Positions 26,222-34,444 of a stretch of DNA of 64,000 nucleotides are shown here, in pieces (positions within the stretch are counted from its first letter, which is position 1; each line of letters opens with the position of its first letter). The notes below the pieces were generated by a model. It was not told the origin of the DNA. It worked only from the letters and a program-made list of their open reading frames with translations, and did not search any database. The position numbers and the translations under genes are program-made. Origin of the DNA: JAVVEH01 sp032251435 (GTDB lineage Bacteria > Verrucomicrobiota > Lentisphaeria > Oligosphaerales > MVZH01); NCBI GenBank assembly GCA_032251435.1, contig JAVVEH010000018.1, positions 17,076-81,075 on the forward strand. The letters run 5' to 3'.

Positions 26222-27217
26222 ATGACTCAAATGACAAAGACACGCGCTGACAGTTTGACCCGCGCCCGGGACGTGATGGAAACGGAGATAGCCGGTATCC
26301 GGTCCGTCATGGACTCTCTCGGGGAAGAATTTTTATCCCTTGTTGACGCCTGCCTGAAGGTATTTTCTCGCCACGGGAAAATTGTTGTCACCGGTGTCGG
26401 GAAAAGCGGCCACGTCGGCCAGAAAATCGCCGCGACGCTGGCCAGCACCGGCTCGCCGGCGGTCTTTATGCATCCGGTGGAAGCCATGCATGGGGACTTG
26501 GGCATGTTAGCCGAAAATGACTTGCTCTTAGCCCTCAGCTACAGCGGGGAAACCGATGAGTTGGTGTCGGTTCTACCCGCCGCGAAACGCTTTCAAGTGC
26601 CTATCGCCTCTTTGACTGGCGGCTTGGGGTCACGCCTGGCGGAATGGAGTGACATCACCGTGCCCATGCCGGTTCCCCGGGAAGCCTGTCCCTTCAACCT
26701 GGCTCCCACCACGTCCACGACCGCATTGCTGGCCTTGGGAGACGCTTTGGCCATTGTCCTGCTGGAGCGTAAGGGCTTTGACAAAAATGATTACGCGAAA
26801 TTGCATCCGGCCGGCGCCATTGGCCGGGCGATCACCACCCGGGTGCGGGATATTATGCGGTCCGGCGACCGGGCCGCGTTCGCCGCGCCGGAAACAACGG
26901 TGAAAGAGGCGATTACTGAGATGACCCGCGCCCGCAGCGGTTCTGTCATGATTGTCGACAAGGACCATAAACTGCTCGGTATCTTTACCGACGGGGATTT
27001 CCGGCGGCATGTGGCTCTGGACATCCATTGCCTCGATGGACCGGTCTCAGAGGTGATGACAGCCGGCCCGACGACCATCGCCCCTGACATGATGGCGGTC
27101 GAATTGTTGGCCATTCTCGAAAAACGTAAAATAGATGATATCCCAGTGGTGGACTCCGCCGGCGTGGCTCTAGGTCTGGTGGACATTCAGGATTTGCCGA
27201 AATTTAAAGTGATGTGA
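26222..27217 (+). CDS. kdsD: Arabinose-5-phosphate isomerase (KdsD/KpsF/GutQ family)
   Basis: Converts ribulose-5-phosphate to arabinose-5-phosphate, the first step to KDO for lipopolysaccharide, which points to a Gram-negative envelope. An SIS domain (about 35-170) with 'VVTGVGKSGHVGQKIAATLA' and 'LALSYSGETDEL' is followed by two CBS domains ('VRDIMRSGDRAAFAAPETTV' onwards and 'VSEVMTAGPTTIAPDMMAVE'). The length, about 331 residues, is usual. The start at 26222 is preferred over the upstream frame opening at 26171. The gene is probably cotranscribed with the ABC-2 transporter. Confidence 0.94.
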   Translation: MTQMTKTRADSLTRARDVMETEIAGIRSVMDSLGEEFLSLVDACLKVFSRHGKIVVTGVGKSGHVGQKIAATLASTGSPAVFMHPVEAMHGDLGMLAENDLLLALSYSGETDELVSVLPAAKRFQVPIASLTGGLGSRLAEWSDITVPMPVPREACPFNLAPTTSTTALLALGDALAIVLLERKGFDKNDYAKLHPAGAIGRAITTRVRDIMRSGDRAAFAAPETTVKEAITEMTRARSGSVMIVDKDHKLLGIFTDGDFRRHVALDIHCLDGPVSEVMTAGPTTIAPDMMAVELLAILEKRKIDDIPVVDSAGVALGLVDIQDLPKFKVM

Positions 27218-27362
27218 CGGGTGAAAACCGCCTCCTCGTAAGTGCGAAAAACGGGGGCCCGCGGCGCGCGGCGTGCCGGGTGACCGCCAGCCGCCCGGAA
27301 GACTGAAAACCAACTCGCGTGAAGCCGGTTTCGCCCGAGTCTAAAAACGAAAGGGTTGACAT

Positions 27363-28442
27363 ATGAGTATTGAGCTCAAAAAAGATTGTAAATATTCCCT
27401 GCTGGTTCCGACAAGTATGGGGGCGCGCCTGACCCCGGCGAATGGACAGCCATTCCATTGCGGCGACACCTTTAAGATGCAGGTGACCAGCGCTGAGACC
27501 AACGTCGCCAGTGTCGCGTCGTATCTCGGTCTGCCGGTGAAAGTGTTGACCACCTTTGTCGCTGACAGCCCGGTGTCGCGGATGATCAAAGATAATCTCG
27601 CCAGCCGCCACATGGACTATGAGGGCAAAGATGTGCCCCAGGGGGGGCCTTGGGGCTATCGGCATCAGTTTAACTTGGCCGACAGCGGCGTGGGCGCCCG
27701 CGGCCCCCGCGTGCAGAACGACCGGGCCGGCGAAGTCGGACGGACCCTGAGCGTGGATGATTTTGATCTGGATCGGATTTTTGGCCAGGAAGGAGTCCAA
27801 ATTGTCCATTTGTCCGGATTGATCGCCGCTCTGTCTCCCGAGACCGGCCGCTTTTGTCTGGAACTGGCCCGGGCGGCGAAAAAACACGGCACCCGTATCT
27901 CCTTTGACTTGAATCACCGGGCCTCTTTCTGGATTGGCCGGGAACAAGAGCTGCATGATATCTTCTGTGAAATCGCCAGTGTTTCTGACATCTTGATCGG
28001 CAACGAGGAGGATTTCCAGCTCTGCCTGGATATTGAAGGGCCGCCAGCCGGCGGCAAGGGACTCGCTGATAAAATTGACGGATTCAAGCAAATGATCGGC
28101 CGGGTCAAAGCGGCGTATCCAAATGCCTCTGTTTTCGCCACGACGCTGCGGGAAGTGGTCAGCGCCAATTGCCATCAGTGGGGCGCGATTATGTCTGAAG
28201 GGGACAACTGGCATGTGGTTGAACCGCGCGAAATCGGGGTTTTGGACCGGATTGGCGGTGGCGACGGTTTCGTCGGCGGCATGCTCTACGCCATCCTGCG
28301 TGGCTGGGAGGCGGAAAAATGGGCGCGGTTCGGCTGGGCTTCCGGCGCCTTGGTCACCACGCTGCTCACGGATTACGCGCAACCCGCGGACGAAGAGCAA
28401 ATCTGGAGCGTCTGGAGCGGCAACGCCCGGGTTAAACGGTGA
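27363..28442 (+). CDS. PfkB-family sugar kinase, probably 2-keto-3-deoxygluconate kinase
   Basis: Ribokinase-fold kinase. The C-terminal motif is 'DRIGGGDGFVGGM', the variant with GGGD where ribokinases have GAGD, common in KDG kinases; Asp in GGGD is the catalytic base. 'ISFDLNHRASFWIG' and 'ILIGNEEDF' are also typical of KDG kinases, which phosphorylate the Entner-Doudoroff and uronate intermediate 2-keto-3-deoxygluconate. The usual N-terminal GG substrate motif is altered ('SAETNVASVASYLGLPVKVL'). AAAGGG lies six bases before the ATG. It is 145 bases from kdsD. A second choice is another hexose or sugar-acid kinase of the same family. Confidence 0.8.
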   Translation: MSIELKKDCKYSLLVPTSMGARLTPANGQPFHCGDTFKMQVTSAETNVASVASYLGLPVKVLTTFVADSPVSRMIKDNLASRHMDYEGKDVPQGGPWGYRHQFNLADSGVGARGPRVQNDRAGEVGRTLSVDDFDLDRIFGQEGVQIVHLSGLIAALSPETGRFCLELARAAKKHGTRISFDLNHRASFWIGREQELHDIFCEIASVSDILIGNEEDFQLCLDIEGPPAGGKGLADKIDGFKQMIGRVKAAYPNASVFATTLREVVSANCHQWGAIMSEGDNWHVVEPREIGVLDRIGGGDGFVGGMLYAILRGWEAEKWARFGWASGALVTTLLTDYAQPADEEQIWSVWSGNARVKR

Positions 28443-28537
28443 CTGCGTGACTGAGTGACTGCGTGACTGCGTGACTGAGTGGCTGAGTGGCTGAGTGGCT
28501 GAGTGGCTGAGTGGCTGAGTGGCTGAGTGGCTGAGTG

Positions 28538-28637
28538 NNNNNNNNNNNNNNNNNNNNNNNNNNNNNNNNNNNNNNNNNNNNNNNNNNNNNNNNNNNNNNN
28601 NNNNNNNNNNNNNNNNNNNNNNNNNNNNNNNNNNNNN
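28538..28637. other. Assembly gap of 100 N
   Basis: Exactly 100 N inside a tandem repeat, the conventional scaffold gap of unknown length. The true array is probably longer, and any short gene between the two convergent genes would be hidden here. Confidence 0.99.
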
Positions 28638-28670
28638 GCCGGGCGGCGGAGTGGCTGAGTGGCTGAGTGG

Positions 28671-28691
28671 CCGGGCGGCGGGGCCGCCCGG
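28671..28691. terminator. GC-rich hairpin between convergent genes
   Basis: CCGGGCGGC (28671-28679) and GCCGCCCGG (28683-28691) form a perfect nine-base stem with a GGG loop. There is no T-run in either direction, so termination for the kinase or the FAD oxidoreductase is only a possibility. Confidence 0.35.
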
Positions 28692-28749
28692 AAAGCCCCG
28701 GTCATTACGTCATTCAGTCAATTCAGTCAATTCAGTCACCGCCTTAATA

Positions 28750-30093
28750 TCAGGTGTCCCGCGCCGCCTTTATCTCCGGGAGGTAGGCGCCCATCGTTTT
28801 CAGACGGCGGCGCAGATCGCCCGTGTCGACACCGCGGGTGCCGGTTCCCGTCCGGGCCGCCATGGCGGCGGCCACCCCGGCGGCCTGGCCGGTGATGTAG
28901 CAGCCCGGCATCACCCGGATGGAGGCCTGCATATTCCGGTCGGCGCTCACGCAGCGTCCGGCGACGAGAACATTGTCCAGGCTCCGCGGCGTGAGGACGC
29001 GGTAGGGAATTCCGTAGCTTTCGCCCTTGCCGAGACGCATTGACGTGAACTCCTTGTAAAACGCGTCGTAGCTTGCCTTGTCGGGCTTGGCGATGTGAAT
29101 GTCCACCGGATAAGAATAGCGCCCGATCTCATCCTCAAAGGTCGACGCGGGATTGAAGTCCCCGATGTCAAGGATGTAGTCGCCGGTGATCCGCCGGGTT
29201 TCCCGGACTCCCAGCAGGGAACCGGTGGCGACCAGCTCCATCGTCTCAAAGCCCTTGAGGTACTCCTTGTAGTAACGCTCGTACTCCAGCAATGACTTCC
29301 GTCCCCAGAGCAAGGCGCGGGTCAGCGACTCCTCATCGGTGCCATCCACCTCGAAGGTATGACCGATATTGCCGCCGCCGAGCGTCTCTCCCACCCGCCA
29401 CATGCCGGGCAGATGCCGGTCTTCAAGCGAAAACACGCCATCCTTGAAGGCGTCCTCGACGCGCTTGTTGCCGGTGCCAAGCCCGGACTGCCTCACCGTC
29501 GCCCAGTCAATCCCGGCCCACAGGCTGCATAAGGTTCCGGGCATCATGGCGCCGTCCGCGTCGCCTTTTTCGTAGGCCGCGCCGGCGAAGGCCGCGAGAT
29601 CCCCGTCCCCGGTGCAGTCGATGAACACCTTCGCCCGGATGGCGAACATGCCTGATTTTCCCGCGCAGACGGCTTCACGGGCGTGTCCGCCGTCAGTGGT
29701 GACATCCACGAGCTGGGTGTGCAAGGTGAAGGGGATGCCGGCATCCGTGAGCAGCGTGTCATAGACACGTTTGAGCGTTTCCGCCCGAATGCCCATGCCG
29801 CCGGGCGGCACGCTGCCGCCCGCCGCGTTCAAGGCGTCGAAAATCTCCTTGCCGACCCCACCCGCCAAAAAATTCACACCATCGGTGAACTGCATAAAGG
29901 CGGGCACCAGCCCCGCCGTTCCCATGCCGCCCAGACAGCTATGAGCGTCCACAAGCCGCACCGCCGCGCCCTGCCGGGCCGCCGCCAGCGCGGCGGCGAT
30001 TCCCGCCGGGCCGCCGCCAACGACCAGGACATCCGGTTCGTGCCGGACCTTCAGTTGGCGTTGATAAGAGAGTGTGGATTGATTCTCGCGCAT
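28750..30093 (-). CDS. FAD-dependent oxidoreductase (FAD_oxidored family)
   Basis: Flavoprotein with an N-terminal dinucleotide-binding motif 'VLVVGGGPAGIAAALAAARQ' and the FAD-binding end 'PRSLDNVLVAGRCVSADR'. Proteins of this family are numerous in PVC bacteria near sugar-degradation genes; the substrate is unknown. 'LVDAHSCLGGMGTAGLVP' is the family signature after the first strand-helix unit. The start at 30093 is preferred over the ATG at 30108 because a perfect GGAGG lies eight bases upstream. No signal peptide. About 447 residues, normal length. It stands alone, convergent with the kinase and divergent from the trehalose genes. Confidence 0.88.
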   Translation of the reverse strand: MRENQSTLSYQRQLKVRHEPDVLVVGGGPAGIAAALAAARQGAAVRLVDAHSCLGGMGTAGLVPAFMQFTDGVNFLAGGVGKEIFDALNAAGGSVPPGGMGIRAETLKRVYDTLLTDAGIPFTLHTQLVDVTTDGGHAREAVCAGKSGMFAIRAKVFIDCTGDGDLAAFAGAAYEKGDADGAMMPGTLCSLWAGIDWATVRQSGLGTGNKRVEDAFKDGVFSLEDRHLPGMWRVGETLGGGNIGHTFEVDGTDEESLTRALLWGRKSLLEYERYYKEYLKGFETMELVATGSLLGVRETRRITGDYILDIGDFNPASTFEDEIGRYSYPVDIHIAKPDKASYDAFYKEFTSMRLGKGESYGIPYRVLTPRSLDNVLVAGRCVSADRNMQASIRVMPGCYITGQAAGVAAAMAARTGTGTRGVDTGDLRRRLKTMGAYLPEIKAARDT

Positions 30094-30291
30094 GCCGGGC
30101 GCCTCCATGGTTGTTTTCTTCGAGAATTGCTAAATGCGAGATGCCGCTTTCAGTGTTCATTCATCGGTTAACGTGACGACGGCGAACATAACACACGGCA
30201 TGGACAATGCAATGGCCCCCGGCTCCGCGGCGGGCCGCTGCCACAGATCAGTTCCGAAGAGTCATCGCTGCCCCATAGCTCCGCAAAACAC

Positions 30292-30320
30292 TTGCTTTTT
30301 ATGATGAATCGCGCTATGGT
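30292..30320 (+). promoter_or_regulatory. Possible promoter of the trehalose operon
   Basis: TTGCTT (30292-30297) and TATGGT (30315-30320) with an ideal 17-base spacer, about 65 bases before the GH15 start. The match to consensus is partial (three and four of six). Confidence 0.35.
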
Positions 30321-30385
30321 TAATCTCCGGATGACACCGGTGTCTCATTCTTTTATCGCTATCATTTTCTAACATTTTAGTACGT

Positions 30386-32221
30386 ATGGTCAATTTAAAT
30401 TATGGTATCGTGGGCAACTGCCGCAGCGCCGCTCTGATTTCGGAGACGGGCGCCATTGATTGGTTTTGTCTGCCGGACTTCGCGTCGGCTTCTGTTTTCG
30501 CCGCGCTTTTGGATCAAGAACGCGGGGGACGTTTTTCCATTGACCCGGGCGATTCAGCGACAATCACGCAAACGTATGTCAAACACACGAATATCCTCCA
30601 AACCCGATTTGAAACAGCGGACGGATGCTTTGACGTTTTTGATTTCATGCCTCGGTATAAGAACGACCGGCGGCATTATGTCTGTCCCTCTGACCTGATC
30701 CGCTATATCCGTCCCGTTTCCGGGCGCCCCAAAATACGGCTGCGGTATCAACCCGCGCTCCGCTATGGCGAACACGAGACGCACACGGAGATTCACGCGG
30801 ACTACGTCAAGAGCTGGTGTGACGGCGGGACATATGAGTCGATCTATCTGTATACGGATCTGCCTTTTCAATCGGTTCTTGACGGGGAGGAGCTGGTCAT
30901 TGACACCGAACACTTTCTACTGGTCACCTACAATCAGAAATTGCTCCACTTGACTCCCGAGGACATCCATCTGGAGTATGAGCGGACCAAGGTTTATTGG
31001 CTTGAATGGGTCAAACGGACGGTTCGATTCGTCCGTTACCAAGAAGAGATTGTCCGCAGCGCGCTGACGCTTAAACTGCTCAGCTTCCAGAAAAGCGGGG
31101 CTATTCTGGCGGCTGTGACCACATCGCTGCCGGAAACCATCGGGGAGGTGAGAAACTGGGATTACCGGTTCTGCTGGATTCGCGACGCCTCTATGATTAT
31201 CACGGTGTTAACCAATCTGGGGCACTATAACGCGGCCGAACGCTTTCTCCGCTTCGTTTTGGATGTCATTCCCTACAAAGACGAGAAAATTCAGATCATG
31301 TATGGCATCCGGGGAGAAAAAACGCTGACCGAGAGGGAACTTCCCTGGCTTTCCGGGTATGAGCATTCCCAGCCTGTGCGCATCGGCAACGCCGCCTATA
31401 TCCAAAAACAAAACGATATTTATGGTGTGCTTCTGGATGTTATTCATAAAGCCTTTGATCTGTTTCCGAATGATTTAGAACGCGGCGAGGATTTATGGAC
31501 CACGACCCGGTCACTGGTGCGGACGGTTCAGCGAACCTGGCGGGAGCCCGACATGGGGATTTGGGAGTTCCGGTCACAGAAAAAACACTTCGTCTTTTCA
31601 AAAATGCTTTCCTGGGTGGCCTTGGACCGGGGGGTTAAAATGGCGGACCTGCTGGGCAAGACATCGTATTCCAAGGACTGGGCGCGGACCCGTGACGCCA
31701 TTCGCGCGGACATTATGGAAAAAGGCTGGAATGAGCAGTTGGGGGCTTTCACGCAGGCGTACGAAAATCAGGCGATGGACGCCGCCAACCTGCTGATGGC
31801 GACCTATGGATTTATCGACCCGATGGATCCACGTTACATATCGACCGTGGACCGTATCCGCGAGGAACTCTGCCAGGATGGGCTGATGTTCCGCTACCGC
31901 AATCCGGATGATTTCGGCAGCCCGTCTTCGGCCTTCACCGTCTGTTCATTCTGGCTGGTCAAAAGTCTCTGCCTCATCGGCCGGAAAAAAGAAGCCCGCG
32001 CCATGTTTCAACACCTCCTGGGGTGCGCCAATCACCTGGGCTTGTTCAGTGAGGATCTCGACTTCAAAACCCGGCGGTTGCTGGGGAATTTCCCGCAGGG
32101 ATATTCCCACCTGGCGTTGATCGACGCGGCGATCCTGCTGTCTGAGACAGAAGTCGAAGAGGATGACAAAATAATGAACCGGATTGAACATTTCGCGGAC
32201 ATACAAAGGGTTCACCCGTGA
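30386..32221 (+). CDS. GH15 family glycosidase (glucoamylase or trehalase)
   Basis: Inverting (alpha/alpha)6-barrel glycosidase of 611 residues. The N-terminal stretch 'GIVGNCRSAALISETGAIDW' and 'LPDFASASVFAALLD', with 'RNWDYRFCWIRDASMII' in the catalytic domain, are the hallmarks of bacterial GH15 proteins. Several members of this branch hydrolyse trehalose. The gene overlaps otsA-otsB by four bases (GTGA), so a role in trehalose turnover is more likely than in starch breakdown. No signal peptide, hence cytoplasmic. The ribosome binding site before the ATG is poor. Confidence 0.88.
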   Translation: MVNLNYGIVGNCRSAALISETGAIDWFCLPDFASASVFAALLDQERGGRFSIDPGDSATITQTYVKHTNILQTRFETADGCFDVFDFMPRYKNDRRHYVCPSDLIRYIRPVSGRPKIRLRYQPALRYGEHETHTEIHADYVKSWCDGGTYESIYLYTDLPFQSVLDGEELVIDTEHFLLVTYNQKLLHLTPEDIHLEYERTKVYWLEWVKRTVRFVRYQEEIVRSALTLKLLSFQKSGAILAAVTTSLPETIGEVRNWDYRFCWIRDASMIITVLTNLGHYNAAERFLRFVLDVIPYKDEKIQIMYGIRGEKTLTERELPWLSGYEHSQPVRIGNAAYIQKQNDIYGVLLDVIHKAFDLFPNDLERGEDLWTTTRSLVRTVQRTWREPDMGIWEFRSQKKHFVFSKMLSWVALDRGVKMADLLGKTSYSKDWARTRDAIRADIMEKGWNEQLGAFTQAYENQAMDAANLLMATYGFIDPMDPRYISTVDRIREELCQDGLMFRYRNPDDFGSPSSAFTVCSFWLVKSLCLIGRKKEARAMFQHLLGCANHLGLFSEDLDFKTRRLLGNFPQGYSHLALIDAAILLSETEVEEDDKIMNRIEHFADIQRVHP

Positions 32222-34404
32222 GTAAGATCATGTTTGTGTCCAACCGCTTGCCCGTCACGATCACCCGGACCGATGACGGCCTGGATTTTCAACCCAGCAT
32301 CGGGGGGCTGGCCACGGGTCTGGCCAGCGTTCATGAGGAACGGGAAAGCCTTTGGGTGGGCTGGGCGGGACTTTGCGAAAGTGAGCTGTCCGACTCCGAG
32401 CGGACCGTGCTGGAACAACGTCTCAAGGATGATTTTCACAGCCTGCCTGTCTATCTGTCCGAAGAGGAAATGGACAAGTATTATTACGGGTTTTCCAACC
32501 GGACTATCTGGCCCCTTTTCCACTATTTCACCAACTATGCGGAATATGACCACGACCAATGGGCCACCTACCAGGCGGTGAATAGAAAGTTTTTTGATCA
32601 ACTCACCCCCATCCTTGACAGCGGCGACACCATCTGGGTGCATGATTACCAACTGCTGCTGTTGCCAGCCATGATCAGGGAAAAGCATCCGGATGCCAGC
32701 ATCGGGTTTTTCCTGCATATTCCCTTCCCGTCCTATGAGATTTTCAGACTGCTTCCCTGGCGCAAGGAACTGCTGGAGGGTGTCCTGGGCGCGGATCTGA
32801 TCGGTTTTCACACCTATGATTACGTGCGTCACTTTCTGTCCAGCGCCCGCCGGCTTTGCGGATACGAGCATAATCTGGGCTATCTGAATGTCGGCAACCG
32901 TCTGGCCAAAGCGGATGTTTTTCCCATGGGGATCAACTATCAGCGCTACCACCATGCCTATGACCGCCTGGCGACCCAGGAGGAGGCCGCCGATATTGTG
33001 AAAAAAGTCCATGGCACACAGGTGGTTCTTTCCGTCGATCGTCTGGATTACACCAAAGGCATCCCCGAGCGGGTCAAGTCGTTCAGCCAGTTTCTCCGCG
33101 ATCATCCGGAATACCGGGAAAAGGTGACGATGATTCTCATTGTCGCGCCATCCAGGACCAAAGTTGACACCTACACTGACCTGCTCAAGGAAGTCCAGGA
33201 GCAGATCAGCGACACCAATGGCGAACACGGCACCATGGGCTGGATGCCGGTGTGGTTTTTCTACCGGTCTTTCGGCTTTGACAGCTTAACCGCGCTCTAC
33301 GCGATATCGGATGTGCTGCTGTGCACGCCCCTGCGCGACGGCATGAATCTGGTCGCCAAGGAATACATTGCCGCCCGGGCCGATAAAAAGGGCATGCTGG
33401 TGCTGAGCGAGACGGCCGGCGCCGCCAGCGAACTTGGCGAAGCGGTCATTGTCAATCCCAACAACATTCAAGAAGTGGCGGATGGCATTCAAAAGGCGCT
33501 GGAAATGACGGTGGTCAGCAAGATTGAGAAAAACACGGTCATGCACAAACGTCTGGAAAATTATGATGTCACCTACTGGGCCCGGGATTTTCTGAACAAA
33601 CTCAACGATGTGGCTGCCAAACAGCACAGCGGGGGTTCGATTCGCTTGACGGAGAAACGGCAGGCCGAGATGGCCACCGCCTATAAGCGTAGTGAAAAGC
33701 GGTTGATGATGCTGGATTATGATGGCACGCTCCGGGAATTTGTGGATAAACCGGAAGACGCCAAACCTACGGCGGCGATTTACACCATACTGGAAGAGCT
33801 GGCCGCCGACAAGCGCAATGAGGTCCTGCTTATCAGTGGCCGGGACCGCTATTGTCTCGAAGACTGGTTCGGCAAGCTGGATGTGAATCTGGTGGCGGCC
33901 CATGGCATGTGGATTAGACCCGTCGGCGAAGACTGGTCCGTGACGGAAACCTTGACCAGCGCCTGGAAAGAAACGATCCGCCCGGTGCTTGAGGTGCATA
34001 CCGCCCGGACACCTGGCTCGCTGATTGAGGAAAAAGATTACTCATTGGCTTGGCATTACCGGCGCTGCGAGCCGGACATGGCGGCGGTGCGTGTCAGTGA
34101 GCTCACCGACGCCCTTCAGGACATGACGAAAAATTTGAATATCGGCTTGCTCAAAGGCAATAAGGTCATCGAGATCAAGGACACCACTATCAACAAAGGG
34201 CGGGCCGCTTCCATCTGGCTGACCCGGGGGAGTTGGGAGTTTATTTTTGTGGCGGGCGATGACTGGACGGATGAGGACATGTTCGCCATTGTCCCCCCGG
34301 AAGCCTTCTCAGTGAAAGTGGGCACTGGCGTTTCCCAAGCCAATTACCGGGTGGATTCAGTCAAAGAGGTTCACCGGATCCTGCGGAAATTGATCAGCGC
34401 CTAA
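32218..34404 (+). CDS. otsAB: Fused trehalose-6-phosphate synthase/phosphatase
   Basis: Makes trehalose from UDP-glucose and glucose-6-phosphate, then removes the phosphate. Residues about 1-470 are GT20 (OtsA) with 'VSNRLPVT', 'VHDYQLLLLPAMIR', 'SVDRLDYTKGIPERV' and 'LRDGMNLVAKEYIA'. From about 490 an OtsB domain of the HAD superfamily begins: 'LMMLDYDGTLREF' carries the nucleophile Asp500 and Asp502, and 'VAGDDWTDEDMF' the Mg-binding end. The fused arrangement is known in yeast, plants and some bacteria. The GTG start overlaps the GH15 stop and has AAAGGG seven bases upstream. Likely roles are osmoprotection or carbon storage. Confidence 0.95.
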   Translation: MSKIMFVSNRLPVTITRTDDGLDFQPSIGGLATGLASVHEERESLWVGWAGLCESELSDSERTVLEQRLKDDFHSLPVYLSEEEMDKYYYGFSNRTIWPLFHYFTNYAEYDHDQWATYQAVNRKFFDQLTPILDSGDTIWVHDYQLLLLPAMIREKHPDASIGFFLHIPFPSYEIFRLLPWRKELLEGVLGADLIGFHTYDYVRHFLSSARRLCGYEHNLGYLNVGNRLAKADVFPMGINYQRYHHAYDRLATQEEAADIVKKVHGTQVVLSVDRLDYTKGIPERVKSFSQFLRDHPEYREKVTMILIVAPSRTKVDTYTDLLKEVQEQISDTNGEHGTMGWMPVWFFYRSFGFDSLTALYAISDVLLCTPLRDGMNLVAKEYIAARADKKGMLVLSETAGAASELGEAVIVNPNNIQEVADGIQKALEMTVVSKIEKNTVMHKRLENYDVTYWARDFLNKLNDVAAKQHSGGSIRLTEKRQAEMATAYKRSEKRLMMLDYDGTLREFVDKPEDAKPTAAIYTILEELAADKRNEVLLISGRDRYCLEDWFGKLDVNLVAAHGMWIRPVGEDWSVTETLTSAWKETIRPVLEVHTARTPGSLIEEKDYSLAWHYRRCEPDMAAVRVSELTDALQDMTKNLNIGLLKGNKVIEIKDTTINKGRAASIWLTRGSWEFIFVAGDDWTDEDMFAIVPPEAFSVKVGTGVSQANYRVDSVKEVHRILRKLISA

Positions 34405-34444
34405 GCGCCCGGCGGTGGTGAGGCGATCATCTTTCACACTGTCA

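Larger units (their letters stand above)
28440..28738. repeat. 8-bp and 9-bp microsatellites around an assembly gap
   Basis: From the kinase stop codon to the gap runs an array of 8-mers, first GACTGMGT and then GGCTGAGT, at least twelve units. After the gap come two more GGCTGAGT-type units, a GC-rich hairpin and three 9-mers ATTCAGTCA (28712-28738). Read on the minus strand, the right end also begins GTGACTGA, so the arrays beside the two convergent genes are roughly mirror images. The rest of this 307-base intergenic region holds nothing else. Confidence 0.9.

Noticed and set aside
27204..28400. Minus-strand frame of 398 codons
   Set aside because: It is the mirror of the sugar kinase gene, which has a clear family match and ribosome binding site.
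32212..33228. Minus-strand frame of 338 codons
   Set aside because: It lies opposite the OtsA part of otsAB and resembles no protein.
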